Positions 50,151 through 58,663 of a stretch of 64,000 nt of DNA are shown one piece after another. Source of the stretch: Bog-473 sp963824195 (GTDB lineage: Bacteria > Actinomycetota > Acidimicrobiia > Acidimicrobiales > RAAP-2); contig CAWGOJ010000027.1 in assembly GCA_963824195.1 (NCBI GenBank), positions 1 through 64,000 of the forward strand. Direction: 5' to 3'. How positions within the stretch are numbered: the stretch's first letter is position 1; each line of letters begins with the position of its first letter. Made by a program: the position numbers and the translations under genes. Below the pieces are notes generated by a model. That model had not been told where the DNA came from and did no database searches. It saw only the letters and a list, made by a program, of their open reading frames with translations.

Positions 50151-51566
50151 TCAGTGGTCTGCCAGCGCTTCAGTGCCGATCGCATCCCCGAGCTCTTCGA
50201 GTGCGGCATGTAGTGCGTCGACGATCAGCCAGGGGTCGGGAACGCTGACAGGAGAACCGAGCAGGGAGACACCCAGCGTTTGTTCGTAGCTCCAGGCAGT
50301 GATGTTCAGGCCGATCCCTTCGAGGATGGGGCCCACCGAGTAGAGAGCCTCGAGCTCGATGGGACCAAAGAAGATCCGCTCCCGCGGTCCAGCGACGTTG
50401 GACAGCACAACGTTGAGGGGTGGGTGGACCCGGTCCGCAATGTGGGACCGGGTCCAGAGCCGCACGGCCGAATGGTAGATCTGCGGCGGCACAAAATCGG
50501 CGCGCTGCTCAAAGAGATCGTGGCCCAGCACACTGCGAACTTCCTTGGAAGCTGCCGTCATGCTCCGGATATGTTCGAGGCGCAGGACTGGGTCGGCGAT
50601 GTCGGTCCCGATGCTCACATAGAGGTTGTCGACTCGGTTGCCCGACATGCGGGCCACATTCGGGTCGGTCGAGACCGGGACACTGGCGACCAAGGGGCGT
50701 GCTGGTAGTTCACCGCCGTCCAACAGGTAGCGTCGCAGTGCCCCTGCGCATACGCAGAGGTAGACATCGTTGAGAGTGGTGCCCGCGGTGCGCCGGATGG
50801 ACTTGAGATCTTCGAGTGGGAGCTTGGTCATTGCAAAAGTGCGCTCGGAGGTGAGCGACACGTTGAACGACGTCTTGGGTATGTGGTGAAGAGGAAGAGG
50901 AGGCTTGACCGCGAAGCTGCGACGCCTCGCTTCCGACGCTCGGCCCTGTCGCGCCGATTGCACCACAAACCGCGGCAGGCCTTTCCACCGGAGGACATGG
51001 TCGTGTGCCGCCATCCTCAGTAGTTCGCGACGCGTCGGGAGCGGCTCTGGACGCCACGAATCCGCATCGGGTTCCCCTGACGGCTCGACGCCGGCGCCTT
51101 GCACCACGTTCTGGAGCAGGGCCACGACGGCAGACCCGTCGGCCACCGCATGGTGGATCTTCGCCACAACCGCGATGCGGCCGCCGTCGAGCCCCTCCAC
51201 GACCAACAACTCCCACAGGGGCCGATCGCGCGCTAGTGGGATGCCCGCGAAATCAGCCACCACGGCGGCGAGCTCGCGGTCGCCCGCCGAGCCGGCGAGC
51301 ACCCGACGGCTGATGTGATGCTTCAGGTCGAACTCAGGGTCCTCCACCCACACGGGATGACCCAGTCCCCACGGGACCGGCACGACCCGGCGGCGGAACG
51401 GCGGGAGCCTGCAAAGTTGGTCCGCGAGGATCTCGGTCAGGGCTTCGTAGGAGAACTCGCCCTTCAAGGCAGAAACGTCGGCCACCACGACCTTCACCGT
51501 GTGCATGTGGGCCGTCGGTGTCTCCGAATAGAGGAATTTCGCGTCCAGCCCGGTCATCGTCTCCAT
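50151..51566 (-). CDS. Wax ester synthase / diacylglycerol acyltransferase (WS/DGAT)
   Basis: This 471-residue bifunctional acyltransferase makes wax esters or triacylglycerol from acyl-CoA. The catalytic HHxxxDG appears in VAKIHHAVADGSAVVALLQN; the start METMTGLDAKFLYSETPTAH and the late segments SVPVSTD and LNVVLSNVAGPRERIFFGP are diagnostic. The alternative ATG is 9 nt later. It starts 3 nt after the stop of the alpha/beta-hydrolase, so they form an operon next to an acyl-CoA synthetase and a lysophospholipid acyltransferase, a coherent storage-lipid group. Confidence 0.93.
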   Translation of the reverse strand: METMTGLDAKFLYSETPTAHMHTVKVVVADVSALKGEFSYEALTEILADQLCRLPPFRRRVVPVPWGLGHPVWVEDPEFDLKHHISRRVLAGSAGDRELAAVVADFAGIPLARDRPLWELLVVEGLDGGRIAVVAKIHHAVADGSAVVALLQNVVQGAGVEPSGEPDADSWRPEPLPTRRELLRMAAHDHVLRWKGLPRFVVQSARQGRASEARRRSFAVKPPLPLHHIPKTSFNVSLTSERTFAMTKLPLEDLKSIRRTAGTTLNDVYLCVCAGALRRYLLDGGELPARPLVASVPVSTDPNVARMSGNRVDNLYVSIGTDIADPVLRLEHIRSMTAASKEVRSVLGHDLFEQRADFVPPQIYHSAVRLWTRSHIADRVHPPLNVVLSNVAGPRERIFFGPIELEALYSVGPILEGIGLNITAWSYEQTLGVSLLGSPVSVPDPWLIVDALHAALEELGDAIGTEALADH

Positions 51567-51569
51567 GAG

Positions 51570-52910
51570 TCAGCCCTCGGAACTTGGGGATCGGCTGGTC
51601 GATACCTGACGCAGCGAGCTGACGAGAAAGTCGGCCACCTGTCGGGATAACAAGTAGCCTACGTGGCCCCCCGAATACCACGAGATGCGGGGCTGATCCC
51701 AGTGCTCCCAGAGGCGTTGGGCCTGATCCGGAAGGGCCAACCGGTCGCCGTAGCCGGCGAAGATGAACCGGCCGCGCTTGGGCACCTTGGCCTCAAAGGA
51801 CAGAGGCGACACCACTCGGTAGACGTTCTCGGCCGGGCCGCCCATGATCTTGTGCTCGATCGATCGGGCACGGATGTCGTGGGGACTGTGCCGGTGGAAC
51901 AGGCCTGGGAAATCCGATACCGGGATGCCCGCCACCACGCCGTCGATGCTCTGCTCCAGGGCGGCGAGGAGCGAAACGGTGTACGCGCCCAGTGAGACGC
52001 CGTACAGGCTGATCGACGTGGCTCCTTGCTGACGGATGAGCGTGATGAGCCGCCGGATGTCCCACACGGCCTGCGTCATGCCGTGCACGGCGTTCATCAG
52101 CTCGAAGGAGAGGAAAGGCTCTCCGCTCACCAGGGTGACCCGGCGCCGCCCATGGAGCGGCAACGTCGGGAGGGCCACGTTCATCCCCAGCTCGTGGTGG
52201 AGCCGGTTCATCTGGAGCCCCTGAAAGTCCATGAACGGGAAGCCCATGCAGAACCCGTGCACGGCGATCACCCAGGGGCGAGGGCCGTCGGGGTGGCGCA
52301 CGATGACGGCCGACGCGGTCCGGTTCGGTTCGAATGCCATCCACCGGTCGGCGCCGGGCTCGCCGGGATGGGGGGCGAACGCGCTGTCCCAGTCCCACCG
52401 GTCGTAGCTCGTCCCCATGGCCCATCCCCGGCTCGTGGTCAGGTCGGATTCGAAGAGCGGCGGCGGGGTGCGGTGATAGGACTCGGGCTCCGCAATCCAA
52501 CCTTTCCCTGCGTACAGGGATTCGGCCTCGGCCAGCTCGCTCGACACCCTCGCGTAGTCCCCGGGCAGCGGGAATCTCCGGGGCGTCATGGCCGCGGCCA
52601 GCAGCGCCTCGTCCATCGCCACCTGAGCCGCGAGGCCGAGCGAGAGGTGGGGCGCCGGGACCGAGTCGCTCACTTCCCCGCTCAGCAAGGCCGAACCGAT
52701 GTAGTGAAGCGTCCTGGGCAGGGCGCGGGTCGCCCGGGCGAGCGCTCGCCGGTTCAAGAACCCGGCAGCGGCTCGGAAGAGCCCGGTGATCCGATCGATC
52801 CCCGGCACCGAAATACCCGGCTCCACGCTCTCGGGCGTGCTCACCGAAGGGAGGACTCCGCTCGAGGGTTCCATCCAGTCGCCGGCGGGATCATGTGCAA
52901 CTCCCCCCAT
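51570..52910 (-). CDS. Alpha/beta-hydrolase, lipase-like
   Basis: The 446-residue protein carries a hydrolase domain in its second half: AVHGFCMGFPFMDFQGLQ (oxyanion region), nucleophile SISLYGVSLGAYTVSLLAAL and a C-terminal His in SWYSGGHVGYLL. The N-terminal 170 residues are helical and of unknown role. It is probably a lipase or acyl-ester hydrolase working with the co-transcribed WS/DGAT. ATG 52910 has GGAGGAGG a few bases upstream; ATG 52940 is less likely. Confidence 0.78.
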   Translation of the reverse strand: MGGVAHDPAGDWMEPSSGVLPSVSTPESVEPGISVPGIDRITGLFRAAAGFLNRRALARATRALPRTLHYIGSALLSGEVSDSVPAPHLSLGLAAQVAMDEALLAAAMTPRRFPLPGDYARVSSELAEAESLYAGKGWIAEPESYHRTPPPLFESDLTTSRGWAMGTSYDRWDWDSAFAPHPGEPGADRWMAFEPNRTASAVIVRHPDGPRPWVIAVHGFCMGFPFMDFQGLQMNRLHHELGMNVALPTLPLHGRRRVTLVSGEPFLSFELMNAVHGMTQAVWDIRRLITLIRQQGATSISLYGVSLGAYTVSLLAALEQSIDGVVAGIPVSDFPGLFHRHSPHDIRARSIEHKIMGGPAENVYRVVSPLSFEAKVPKRGRFIFAGYGDRLALPDQAQRLWEHWDQPRISWYSGGHVGYLLSRQVADFLVSSLRQVSTSRSPSSEG

Positions 52911-53034
52911 CCGGCCTCCTCCCCTACCGTAACGCCTCACCCCCCGGACAGAGGGCGGCGCGCGACTGTGATACTACGTCTGGCATTCTGCCGATGACAG
53001 AGTCTGAAGGCCCGAGTCGGGGCTAAGGAGCGCT

Positions 53035-54678
53035 GTGGAGTTCAACCTTGCCGATCTTTTCGAGAGCGTCGTCGACCAGGTCGGAGATCAGACGGCGATG
53101 GTGTCGGGTTCGCGAAGGCTCAGCTACACCGAACTGGACAAGCGGGCCAACCGCCTCGCCCACCACCTGGAGGACGCCGGTGTGGGGCCCGGCGACACGG
53201 TGGGGCTGCAGCTCGTCAACGGCACCGAGTACATCGAGGGCATGCTGGGGTGTTTCAAGATTCGTGCCGTACCGGTCAATGTCAACTACCGCTATCAAGC
53301 GGGCGAGTTGGAGTACCTGTACAGGGACGCCGCGCTGGTGGGCCTCATCTTTCATGACCGCTTCGCCCCAGCGGTGAAGGGTGCTCTGAACGCGATGCCC
53401 GGGACCAAGGCCGTGCTGGAGGTCTGTGAGGCGGCCGGTCATCGCCCGACGGCAGATGAGGACTACGAGCGTGCCCTCGCATCGGCGCCTGACACCCGCG
53501 GGTTCTCCCCGCGCCGCAGCGACGACCTCTACTGCGTCTACACGGGTGGCACGACCGGCATGCCCAAGGGGGTGCTCTGGCGACACGACGACATCTTCTT
53601 CGCGGCCATGGGCGGAGGTGACCCACTGTCCTTGGGCAACCACATCGCCACCCCTGGCGAGCTCGCCACGCGGCTCCTGCATCCGGGCATCACTGCGCTC
53701 GCCATACCTCCGTTCATGCACGCGGCCGGGCACTGGTTGGCGTTCTCCACGCTGTTCGGGGGCGGGACAGTCGTGACGACCCGAGGGGGGGTCTTCGACG
53801 CCGCCGAGGTCTGGCGTCTGGTGGAAGCGGAGCGGGTCAACGCGATCGCCGTGGTGGGCGACGCCATGGTCCGGCCGTTGGTCGACGAGCTGGCCGCACA
53901 ACCCAACCGCTTCGACCTCTCATCGCTGATGGCTGTGGGATCCGGGGGCGCGGTGCTCTCGCCGTCCACCAAGGCCCTGCTGGCCGAGCTCCTCCCCGGG
54001 AGGATCGTCGCCGACCGATTTGGGTCCTCGGAGACCGGCCAAGTCGGCGGTGAGGCGCCTTCCGACGACCCGTTCGGACCGCCACGCCTGCGGATTGACG
54101 AGCGCACCGACGTGCTCGATGCCGATCTCCAACCTGTCCCACCGGGTTCTGGGGTGATCGGACACCTCGCCAGGGGCGGCCACGTCCCGATCGGCTATCT
54201 AGGTGATCCGCCCGAGTCCGCGGCCACGTTCGTCGAGGCACGGGGCCAACGCTGGGCGCTTCCGGGTGACCTGGCGACCGTGAACGCCGACGGGAGCATC
54301 GTCGTCCTCGGGCGCGGTTCGCTCTGCATCAACACCGGCGGGGAAAAGGTCTTCCCCGATGAGGTCGAGGCCGCGCTGAAGGACGTCCCCGAAGTCCGCG
54401 ACGCCATCGTTGTCGGCGCGCCCGACCCTCGCTTGGGTGAGCGGATAGTGGCCCTGGTGCTGCCCCAAAGCGGGCACGAGATCGATCCGGAAGCCGTCCG
54501 CCAGCACGTCCATGCGAGGCTGAGCGGCTTCAAGGTGCCCCGAGAGGTCATCGTCGTCGATGACTTCGTTCGTTCACCCAGCGGAAAACCAGACTATCCC
54601 TGGGCCCGAGCCGTCGCCGAAGCGGCGCTACGAGACCAGAACGAGGACTCCAGGTCGAGGATTGAGGAAACCGACTAA
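53035..54678 (+). CDS. Acyl-CoA synthetase (AMP-forming)
   Basis: The 547-residue enzyme activates a carboxylic acid to its CoA thioester via an acyl-AMP. The P-loop is CVYTGGTTGMPKGVLWRHDD, the A5/A8 regions include DRFGSSETGQVG and INTGGEKVFPDEVEAAL, and the catalytic Lys is in RSPSGKPDYPWA. GTG start with AAGGAG 5-6 nt upstream. Divergent from the hydrolase-WS/DGAT operon across 124 bp and overlapping the acyltransferase stop by 4 nt at its end. It can supply acyl-CoA to WS/DGAT. Confidence 0.93.
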   Translation: MEFNLADLFESVVDQVGDQTAMVSGSRRLSYTELDKRANRLAHHLEDAGVGPGDTVGLQLVNGTEYIEGMLGCFKIRAVPVNVNYRYQAGELEYLYRDAALVGLIFHDRFAPAVKGALNAMPGTKAVLEVCEAAGHRPTADEDYERALASAPDTRGFSPRRSDDLYCVYTGGTTGMPKGVLWRHDDIFFAAMGGGDPLSLGNHIATPGELATRLLHPGITALAIPPFMHAAGHWLAFSTLFGGGTVVTTRGGVFDAAEVWRLVEAERVNAIAVVGDAMVRPLVDELAAQPNRFDLSSLMAVGSGGAVLSPSTKALLAELLPGRIVADRFGSSETGQVGGEAPSDDPFGPPRLRIDERTDVLDADLQPVPPGSGVIGHLARGGHVPIGYLGDPPESAATFVEARGQRWALPGDLATVNADGSIVVLGRGSLCINTGGEKVFPDEVEAALKDVPEVRDAIVVGAPDPRLGERIVALVLPQSGHEIDPEAVRQHVHARLSGFKVPREVIVVDDFVRSPSGKPDYPWARAVAEAALRDQNEDSRSRIEETD

Positions 54679-55505
54679 CCGAGAATTGGAAAGCGGCGTT
54701 CAGCTGCCAATCGATCGAGCGTCGTCTGCATCGTCTCGGTGAGTTCCTGGTAGCAACGGCGAACGATCGATTCATCCTCCGCCGCCTCACGCCCGTACCG
54801 AGACGACCAGTCGATCGGTGGGCCCAGCTCCACGGTGATCTTGGCAGGAAGAGGCCACGTGGGAATGCCCCCTGGAACGACGCCAAAGGGGGGTCCCAGC
54901 ACCAGGGGCATCACTTTGATGCGGAACATGCGGTCGAGCCTGAGCCACTTTGCGACGCGCTCCCCTCGGCCGAGGACGATCAGCGTCTCGTGGGCGCCGA
55001 CGGAGACCGCAGGGACCACAGGTACTCCGGTTCGCAATGCGAGGCGAACGACACCGACGCGACCGCCGAACTCGATGCGGTTTCGCTCCCACCAGGGTCG
55101 GAAGACCTCTGAATCACCACCCGGGTAGTCGATCAGGATCCCTCCGCCCCGAAGAATCGCCTCCGCTTCGGCTGGCCCGGCTTCGACCGCCCCGGCACGC
55201 TTCATGACGGGACCCACTCCTGGAAGCCCGAGGAAGAACGAGTGGAAGAGCGCGTAGACAGGCTCGTCCTCGCCCCGCTCACGCCACCACGCGGTCAGCA
55301 AGACCGGCAGATCCGGGGGTGTCTGGCCACCGGAATGGTTCCCAACCACAAGGAAGGGTCCGCATTGGGGTAAGCGCTCAAACCCCCTCACCTCTGGCCG
55401 GAAATAGGACGCATAGCGTTCCAGGACTGGTCGAGCAGCACGAAGGAACGCCGGGTCACGCGCCGACCCCGCCGGGGCAGGTGCGGCTTTGCGGCTGTCC
55501 ACCAT
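54675..55505 (-). CDS. Lysophospholipid acyltransferase (PlsC-like)
   Basis: This 276-residue membrane-associated acyltransferase transfers acyl groups to glycerolipids. The catalytic region is VVGNHSGGQTPPDLPVLL, a slightly long HxxxxxxD spacing compared with the usual HX4D, and the second family block is IDYPGGDSEVFRPWWE with VPVVPAVSVGAHETL after it. ATG 55505 is the only start of note. It completes the lipid group of this cassette, and the next feature on its upstream side is repeat copy 10. Confidence 0.85.
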   Translation of the reverse strand: MVDSRKAAPAPAGSARDPAFLRAARPVLERYASYFRPEVRGFERLPQCGPFLVVGNHSGGQTPPDLPVLLTAWWRERGEDEPVYALFHSFFLGLPGVGPVMKRAGAVEAGPAEAEAILRGGGILIDYPGGDSEVFRPWWERNRIEFGGRVGVVRLALRTGVPVVPAVSVGAHETLIVLGRGERVAKWLRLDRMFRIKVMPLVLGPPFGVVPGGIPTWPLPAKITVELGPPIDWSSRYGREAAEDESIVRRCYQELTETMQTTLDRLAAERRFPILG

Positions 55506-55618
55506 TCCTCAACTATGCACGGGATCGGCGTCGACGTCGGGACGAATCTGGCACATGCGACGGGCATCGCTTGCAACGAGGAAGGCCGAACATACGACAC
55601 CCGTGCGTTCATCAGCTG

Positions 55619-55824
55619 TAGGGGGGAGGATTTGAACCTCCGACCTTCGGGTTATGAGCTATCTCATTCGTCTGTGGGGTTTCACGACGTTTGCCGCAGT
55701 CATGCCGATTCGGTCTACCAGCAGGGACAACATAGGGAATACACGCTCCTGCCAGGCACGACGCTGTTGACAGGTTGAACCGGATTTCGTGGGATTTTTG
55801 TGGGATCCCACCGACCTTCCGGGC
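55619..55824 (-). repeat. tRNA-derived repeat copy 10 (tRNA-Met 3' half), left border of Calvin cassette
   Basis: The most complete copy. Minus-strand end: GCTCATAACCCGAAGGTC (CAT anticodon) and GGAGGTTCAAATCCTCC. The tail has GACGTTTGCCGCAGTC, CCGATTCGGTCTACCAGC, GTTGACAGGTTGAACCGG, GTGGGATTTTTGTGGGATC (11-nt phase), palindrome GTGGGATCCCAC at 55800-55811 and CCGACCTTCCGGG to 55824. The remaining gap to 55946 has no gene; cbbS ends 122 bp away. Confidence 0.8.
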
Positions 55825-55946
55825 ATTCTCACCTCGATTGCTCCGCATCTTCTACGGGTCGGTCGGGCGCACTCCCGCCGATGCGTACCCAGGGTAGGTG
55901 ACGTAATCGACGCTCGGATGTGGTCGCTAGCCCGAGATGCCGGCGT

Positions 55947-56306
55947 TCAGTCGGCCGCGCCTCGGCTGACAACGAAGGAGACGATCTGGGTCTGGCGCCG
56001 CGGGTCGAAGCCGATCAGCCGCACGTGGTGGGTCGGGTTGGCCTGAATGCACGCTTCGACCTCGCGCTGGATCGCATCGGGGGCTCGTTCGCCGAAGAGC
56101 GGGAGCTTCCACATGTACCAGTACCTGGAAGTGGCCCGCTCCGGTTCGACGTGCTCGATCATCGGTGTCAGATCCTTCCCCACCAGGTATTCGATCTGCG
56201 TCTTCACGGCCGGCTTGTCGAAGCGGGGAAGGTAGGAGAAAGTACCCAGCCGCTTCGACGCTGCGTCCCCGAGCCGTGACGGGTACTCGCGGATGTTCGT
56301 CTCCAT
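55947..56306 (-). CDS. cbbS: RuBisCO small subunit (form I)
   Basis: The 119-residue small subunit caps the L8S8 holoenzyme. It has the family block YWYMWKLPLFGE and the end HHVRLIGFDPRRQTQIVSFV, with FSYLPRFDKPAVKTQIEYLV near the start. A strong GGAGG precedes ATG 56306, 20 nt after the cbbL stop, so translation follows cbbL. It is the last gene of fbp-prk-cbbL-cbbS. Confidence 0.95.
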   Translation of the reverse strand: METNIREYPSRLGDAASKRLGTFSYLPRFDKPAVKTQIEYLVGKDLTPMIEHVEPERATSRYWYMWKLPLFGERAPDAIQREVEACIQANPTHHVRLIGFDPRRQTQIVSFVVSRGAAD

Positions 56307-56326
56307 CGCTCCTCCCTCTGCTCTTG

Positions 56327-57742
56327 TCACTTGGTCAACTCGTCGAGCGTGTCGATGACGTCGAACTCGAATCGGATCTCCCGCCAGGTCTCGAGGGCGG
56401 CCGCCAATTCCGGGCTGGACTTGGCGGCGCGGGTCAGGATCTCCGAACCCTCGCGCTCGACGTCCCGGCCCTCGTTGCGGGCCTCCACGCAGGCCTCGAG
56501 CGCGACCCGGTTGGCCGCCGCCCCGGCAGCGTTGCCCCACGGATGCCCGATCGTGCCCCCACCGAACTGGAAGACCGAGTCGTCACCGAAGATGGACACC
56601 AGCGCAGGCACGTGCCACACGTGGATGCCGCCCGAGGCGACCGGGAACAGTCCCGGCATGTGGCCGAAGTCCTGGTCGAAGAAGATCCCCCGGGCCCTCT
56701 CCTCGGGGACGAGGCGTTCCCGCATGAGGTCGATCCAACCAAGCGTCGCCTGGCGGTCCCCCTCGAGCTTGCCGACGACTGTGCCCGAGTGGAGATGGTC
56801 ACCCCCCGAGAGTCGGAGGCACTTGACCAGTACCCGGAAATGGATACCGTGAGATCGATTCCGGTCGATCACGGCGTGCATGGCCCGGTGGACGTGCAGG
56901 AGCATCCCGTTTCGCCGGCACCAGTTGGCCAGTGACGTGTGGGCCGTGAATCCGGCCGTCAGGAAGTCGTGCATGATGATCGGCATGTCGAGCGCCTTGG
57001 CGAATTCAGCCCGCTCATACATGTCCTCCACGGTCGGGGCGGTCACATTGAGGTAGTGGCCCTTACGCTCGCCCGTTTCGGCCTGGGCCAGCTTCACGGC
57101 TTCGGCCACGTTCTCGAAGCGGTCACGCCAGCGCATGAACGGTTGGGAATTGACGTTCTCGTCGTCCTTGGTGAAATCGAGGCCGCCCCGCAGGCACTCG
57201 TAGACGGCCCGGCCGTAGTTCTTCCCCGACAAGCCGAGTTTGGGCTTGATCGTGCACCCGAGCAGCGGTCGCCCGTACTTGTCCATTTTGTCGCGCTCGA
57301 CGATGATGCCGTTGGGCGGGCCGCCACAGGTCATCACGTAGTGCAGCGGAAAGCGCACATCCTCGAGTCGCAGCGCCCGGATCGCCTTGAAGCCGAACAC
57401 GTTGCCCACCAGCGACGTGAGCACGTTGACGACACTGCCTTCCTCAAAGAGATCGATCGGATAGGCGACGAAGGCGTAGAAGCAACTCGGGTCCCCCGGG
57501 ACATCCTCAATGCCGTAGGCCCGACCCTTGTAGTGGTCGAGGTCAGTGAGGAGATCGGTCCAGACGGTGGTCCACGTCCCCGTCGAACTCTCGGCGGCGA
57601 CCGCCGCAGCCGCCTCTTCCCGGGGCACGCCCTCCTGAGGCGTGATCTTGAAGCAGGCCAGCAGGTCGGTGTCCGCAGGTGTGTACGCGGGATCCCAGTA
57701 GGTCTGGCGGTACTCCTTCACGCCGGCGTCGTAGGTGGTCAT
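56327..57742 (-). CDS. cbbL: RuBisCO large subunit, green-like form I
   Basis: The 471-residue subunit fixes CO2 onto ribulose-1,5-bisphosphate. The lysine carbamylated for activation is K192 in GGLDFTKDDENVNSQ, the catalytic Lys is in TIKPKLGLSGKNYGRAVYE, and the loop-6 Lys region is GTVVGKLEGDRQATLGWIDL. The full body, including ESSTGTWTTVWTDLLTDLDH, is close to proteobacterial form IA/actinobacterial form IE sequences by memory, rather than red-like IC/ID. No cbbQ/cbbO or cbbX activase is present in the operon. Starts 39 nt after prk. Confidence 0.96.
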   Translation of the reverse strand: MTTYDAGVKEYRQTYWDPAYTPADTDLLACFKITPQEGVPREEAAAAVAAESSTGTWTTVWTDLLTDLDHYKGRAYGIEDVPGDPSCFYAFVAYPIDLFEEGSVVNVLTSLVGNVFGFKAIRALRLEDVRFPLHYVMTCGGPPNGIIVERDKMDKYGRPLLGCTIKPKLGLSGKNYGRAVYECLRGGLDFTKDDENVNSQPFMRWRDRFENVAEAVKLAQAETGERKGHYLNVTAPTVEDMYERAEFAKALDMPIIMHDFLTAGFTAHTSLANWCRRNGMLLHVHRAMHAVIDRNRSHGIHFRVLVKCLRLSGGDHLHSGTVVGKLEGDRQATLGWIDLMRERLVPEERARGIFFDQDFGHMPGLFPVASGGIHVWHVPALVSIFGDDSVFQFGGGTIGHPWGNAAGAAANRVALEACVEARNEGRDVEREGSEILTRAAKSSPELAAALETWREIRFEFDVIDTLDELTK

Positions 57743-57781
57743 GCTCGTTTCTCCAATCGGTAGGAGGGGATGATCGGCACG

Positions 57782-58657
57782 TCAGGCGACACGTCGTTTG
57801 CGTTCGATGAGGCGGCGAATCACGGGGGTGAGGATGAGCTGCATCGCCAGGTCGAGCTTGCCTCCCGGGATGGCGATGGAGTTCGCCCTCGTCATGAAGC
57901 TGTCGTGGATCATCGATACGAGATAGGGGAAGTCGATGCCGTGCGGGTCGCGGAAGCGGATCACCACGAGCGACTCGTCGGCAGTGGGGATGTAGCGCGC
58001 CACGAAGGGGTTGGAGGTATCGACGATCGGCACTCGCTGGAAGTTGATGTCCGTCGAGGTGAACTGCGGGCAGAGGTACCGGACGTAATCGGGCATGCGC
58101 CGCAGAATGGTGGCGGTCACGGCCTCCGTGGAGTGGCCCCGTGTCGAGCGGTCGCGTTCGATCTTTTGGATCCACTCGAGGTTGACGACCGGGACCACAC
58201 CGATCTTGAGGTCCACGTGCTGGGCGACGTCGACTGAGTCGGTGACCACGGCACCGTGCAGGCCCTCGTAGAACAGGACATCGGTGCCCGCCTCGAACTC
58301 CTCCCACGCACTGAAAGTGCCCGGAGGGGAGCCGTAGCGCTCGGACTCGGCCTCATCGTGCACGTAATGGCGTGTCCGGCCGGTCCCACGCTCGCCGTAC
58401 TCGGCGAACACGGCCGCGAGCTCGTCGAACAGGTTCGCCTCGGGGCCGAAGTGGCTGAAGTGGTGATTACCCGCCGCCTCGGCGGCGGACATCGTCGCCG
58501 CCATCTCATCGCGGTCGTAGCGGTGGAAGGCGTCACCATCGATGGAGGCGCCGCGAATCCCCTCCCGACGGAAGATCTGCTCGAAGGTGTGCTTGACCGT
58601 CGTTGTCCCGGCGCCCGACGAGCCGGTGACCGAGATGATCGGGTGGAGGGCAGACAT
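57782..58657 (-). CDS. prkB: Phosphoribulokinase (proteobacterial class I type)
   Basis: This 291-residue kinase makes ribulose-1,5-bisphosphate from ribulose-5-phosphate and ATP. The P-loop is SVTGSSGAGTTTVKHTFE at residues 10-20, with YDRDEM and HFGPEANLFDEL in the catalytic region and the C-terminal NSIAIPGGKLDLAMQLIL. The size and sequence are of the octameric proteobacterial type, not the ~340-residue dimeric plant/cyanobacterial type. It lies 6 nt after fbp and provides the substrate for cbbL. Confidence 0.95.
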   Translation of the reverse strand: MSALHPIISVTGSSGAGTTTVKHTFEQIFRREGIRGASIDGDAFHRYDRDEMAATMSAAEAAGNHHFSHFGPEANLFDELAAVFAEYGERGTGRTRHYVHDEAESERYGSPPGTFSAWEEFEAGTDVLFYEGLHGAVVTDSVDVAQHVDLKIGVVPVVNLEWIQKIERDRSTRGHSTEAVTATILRRMPDYVRYLCPQFTSTDINFQRVPIVDTSNPFVARYIPTADESLVVIRFRDPHGIDFPYLVSMIHDSFMTRANSIAIPGGKLDLAMQLILTPVIRRLIERKRRVA

Positions 58658-58663
58658 ACTCGC

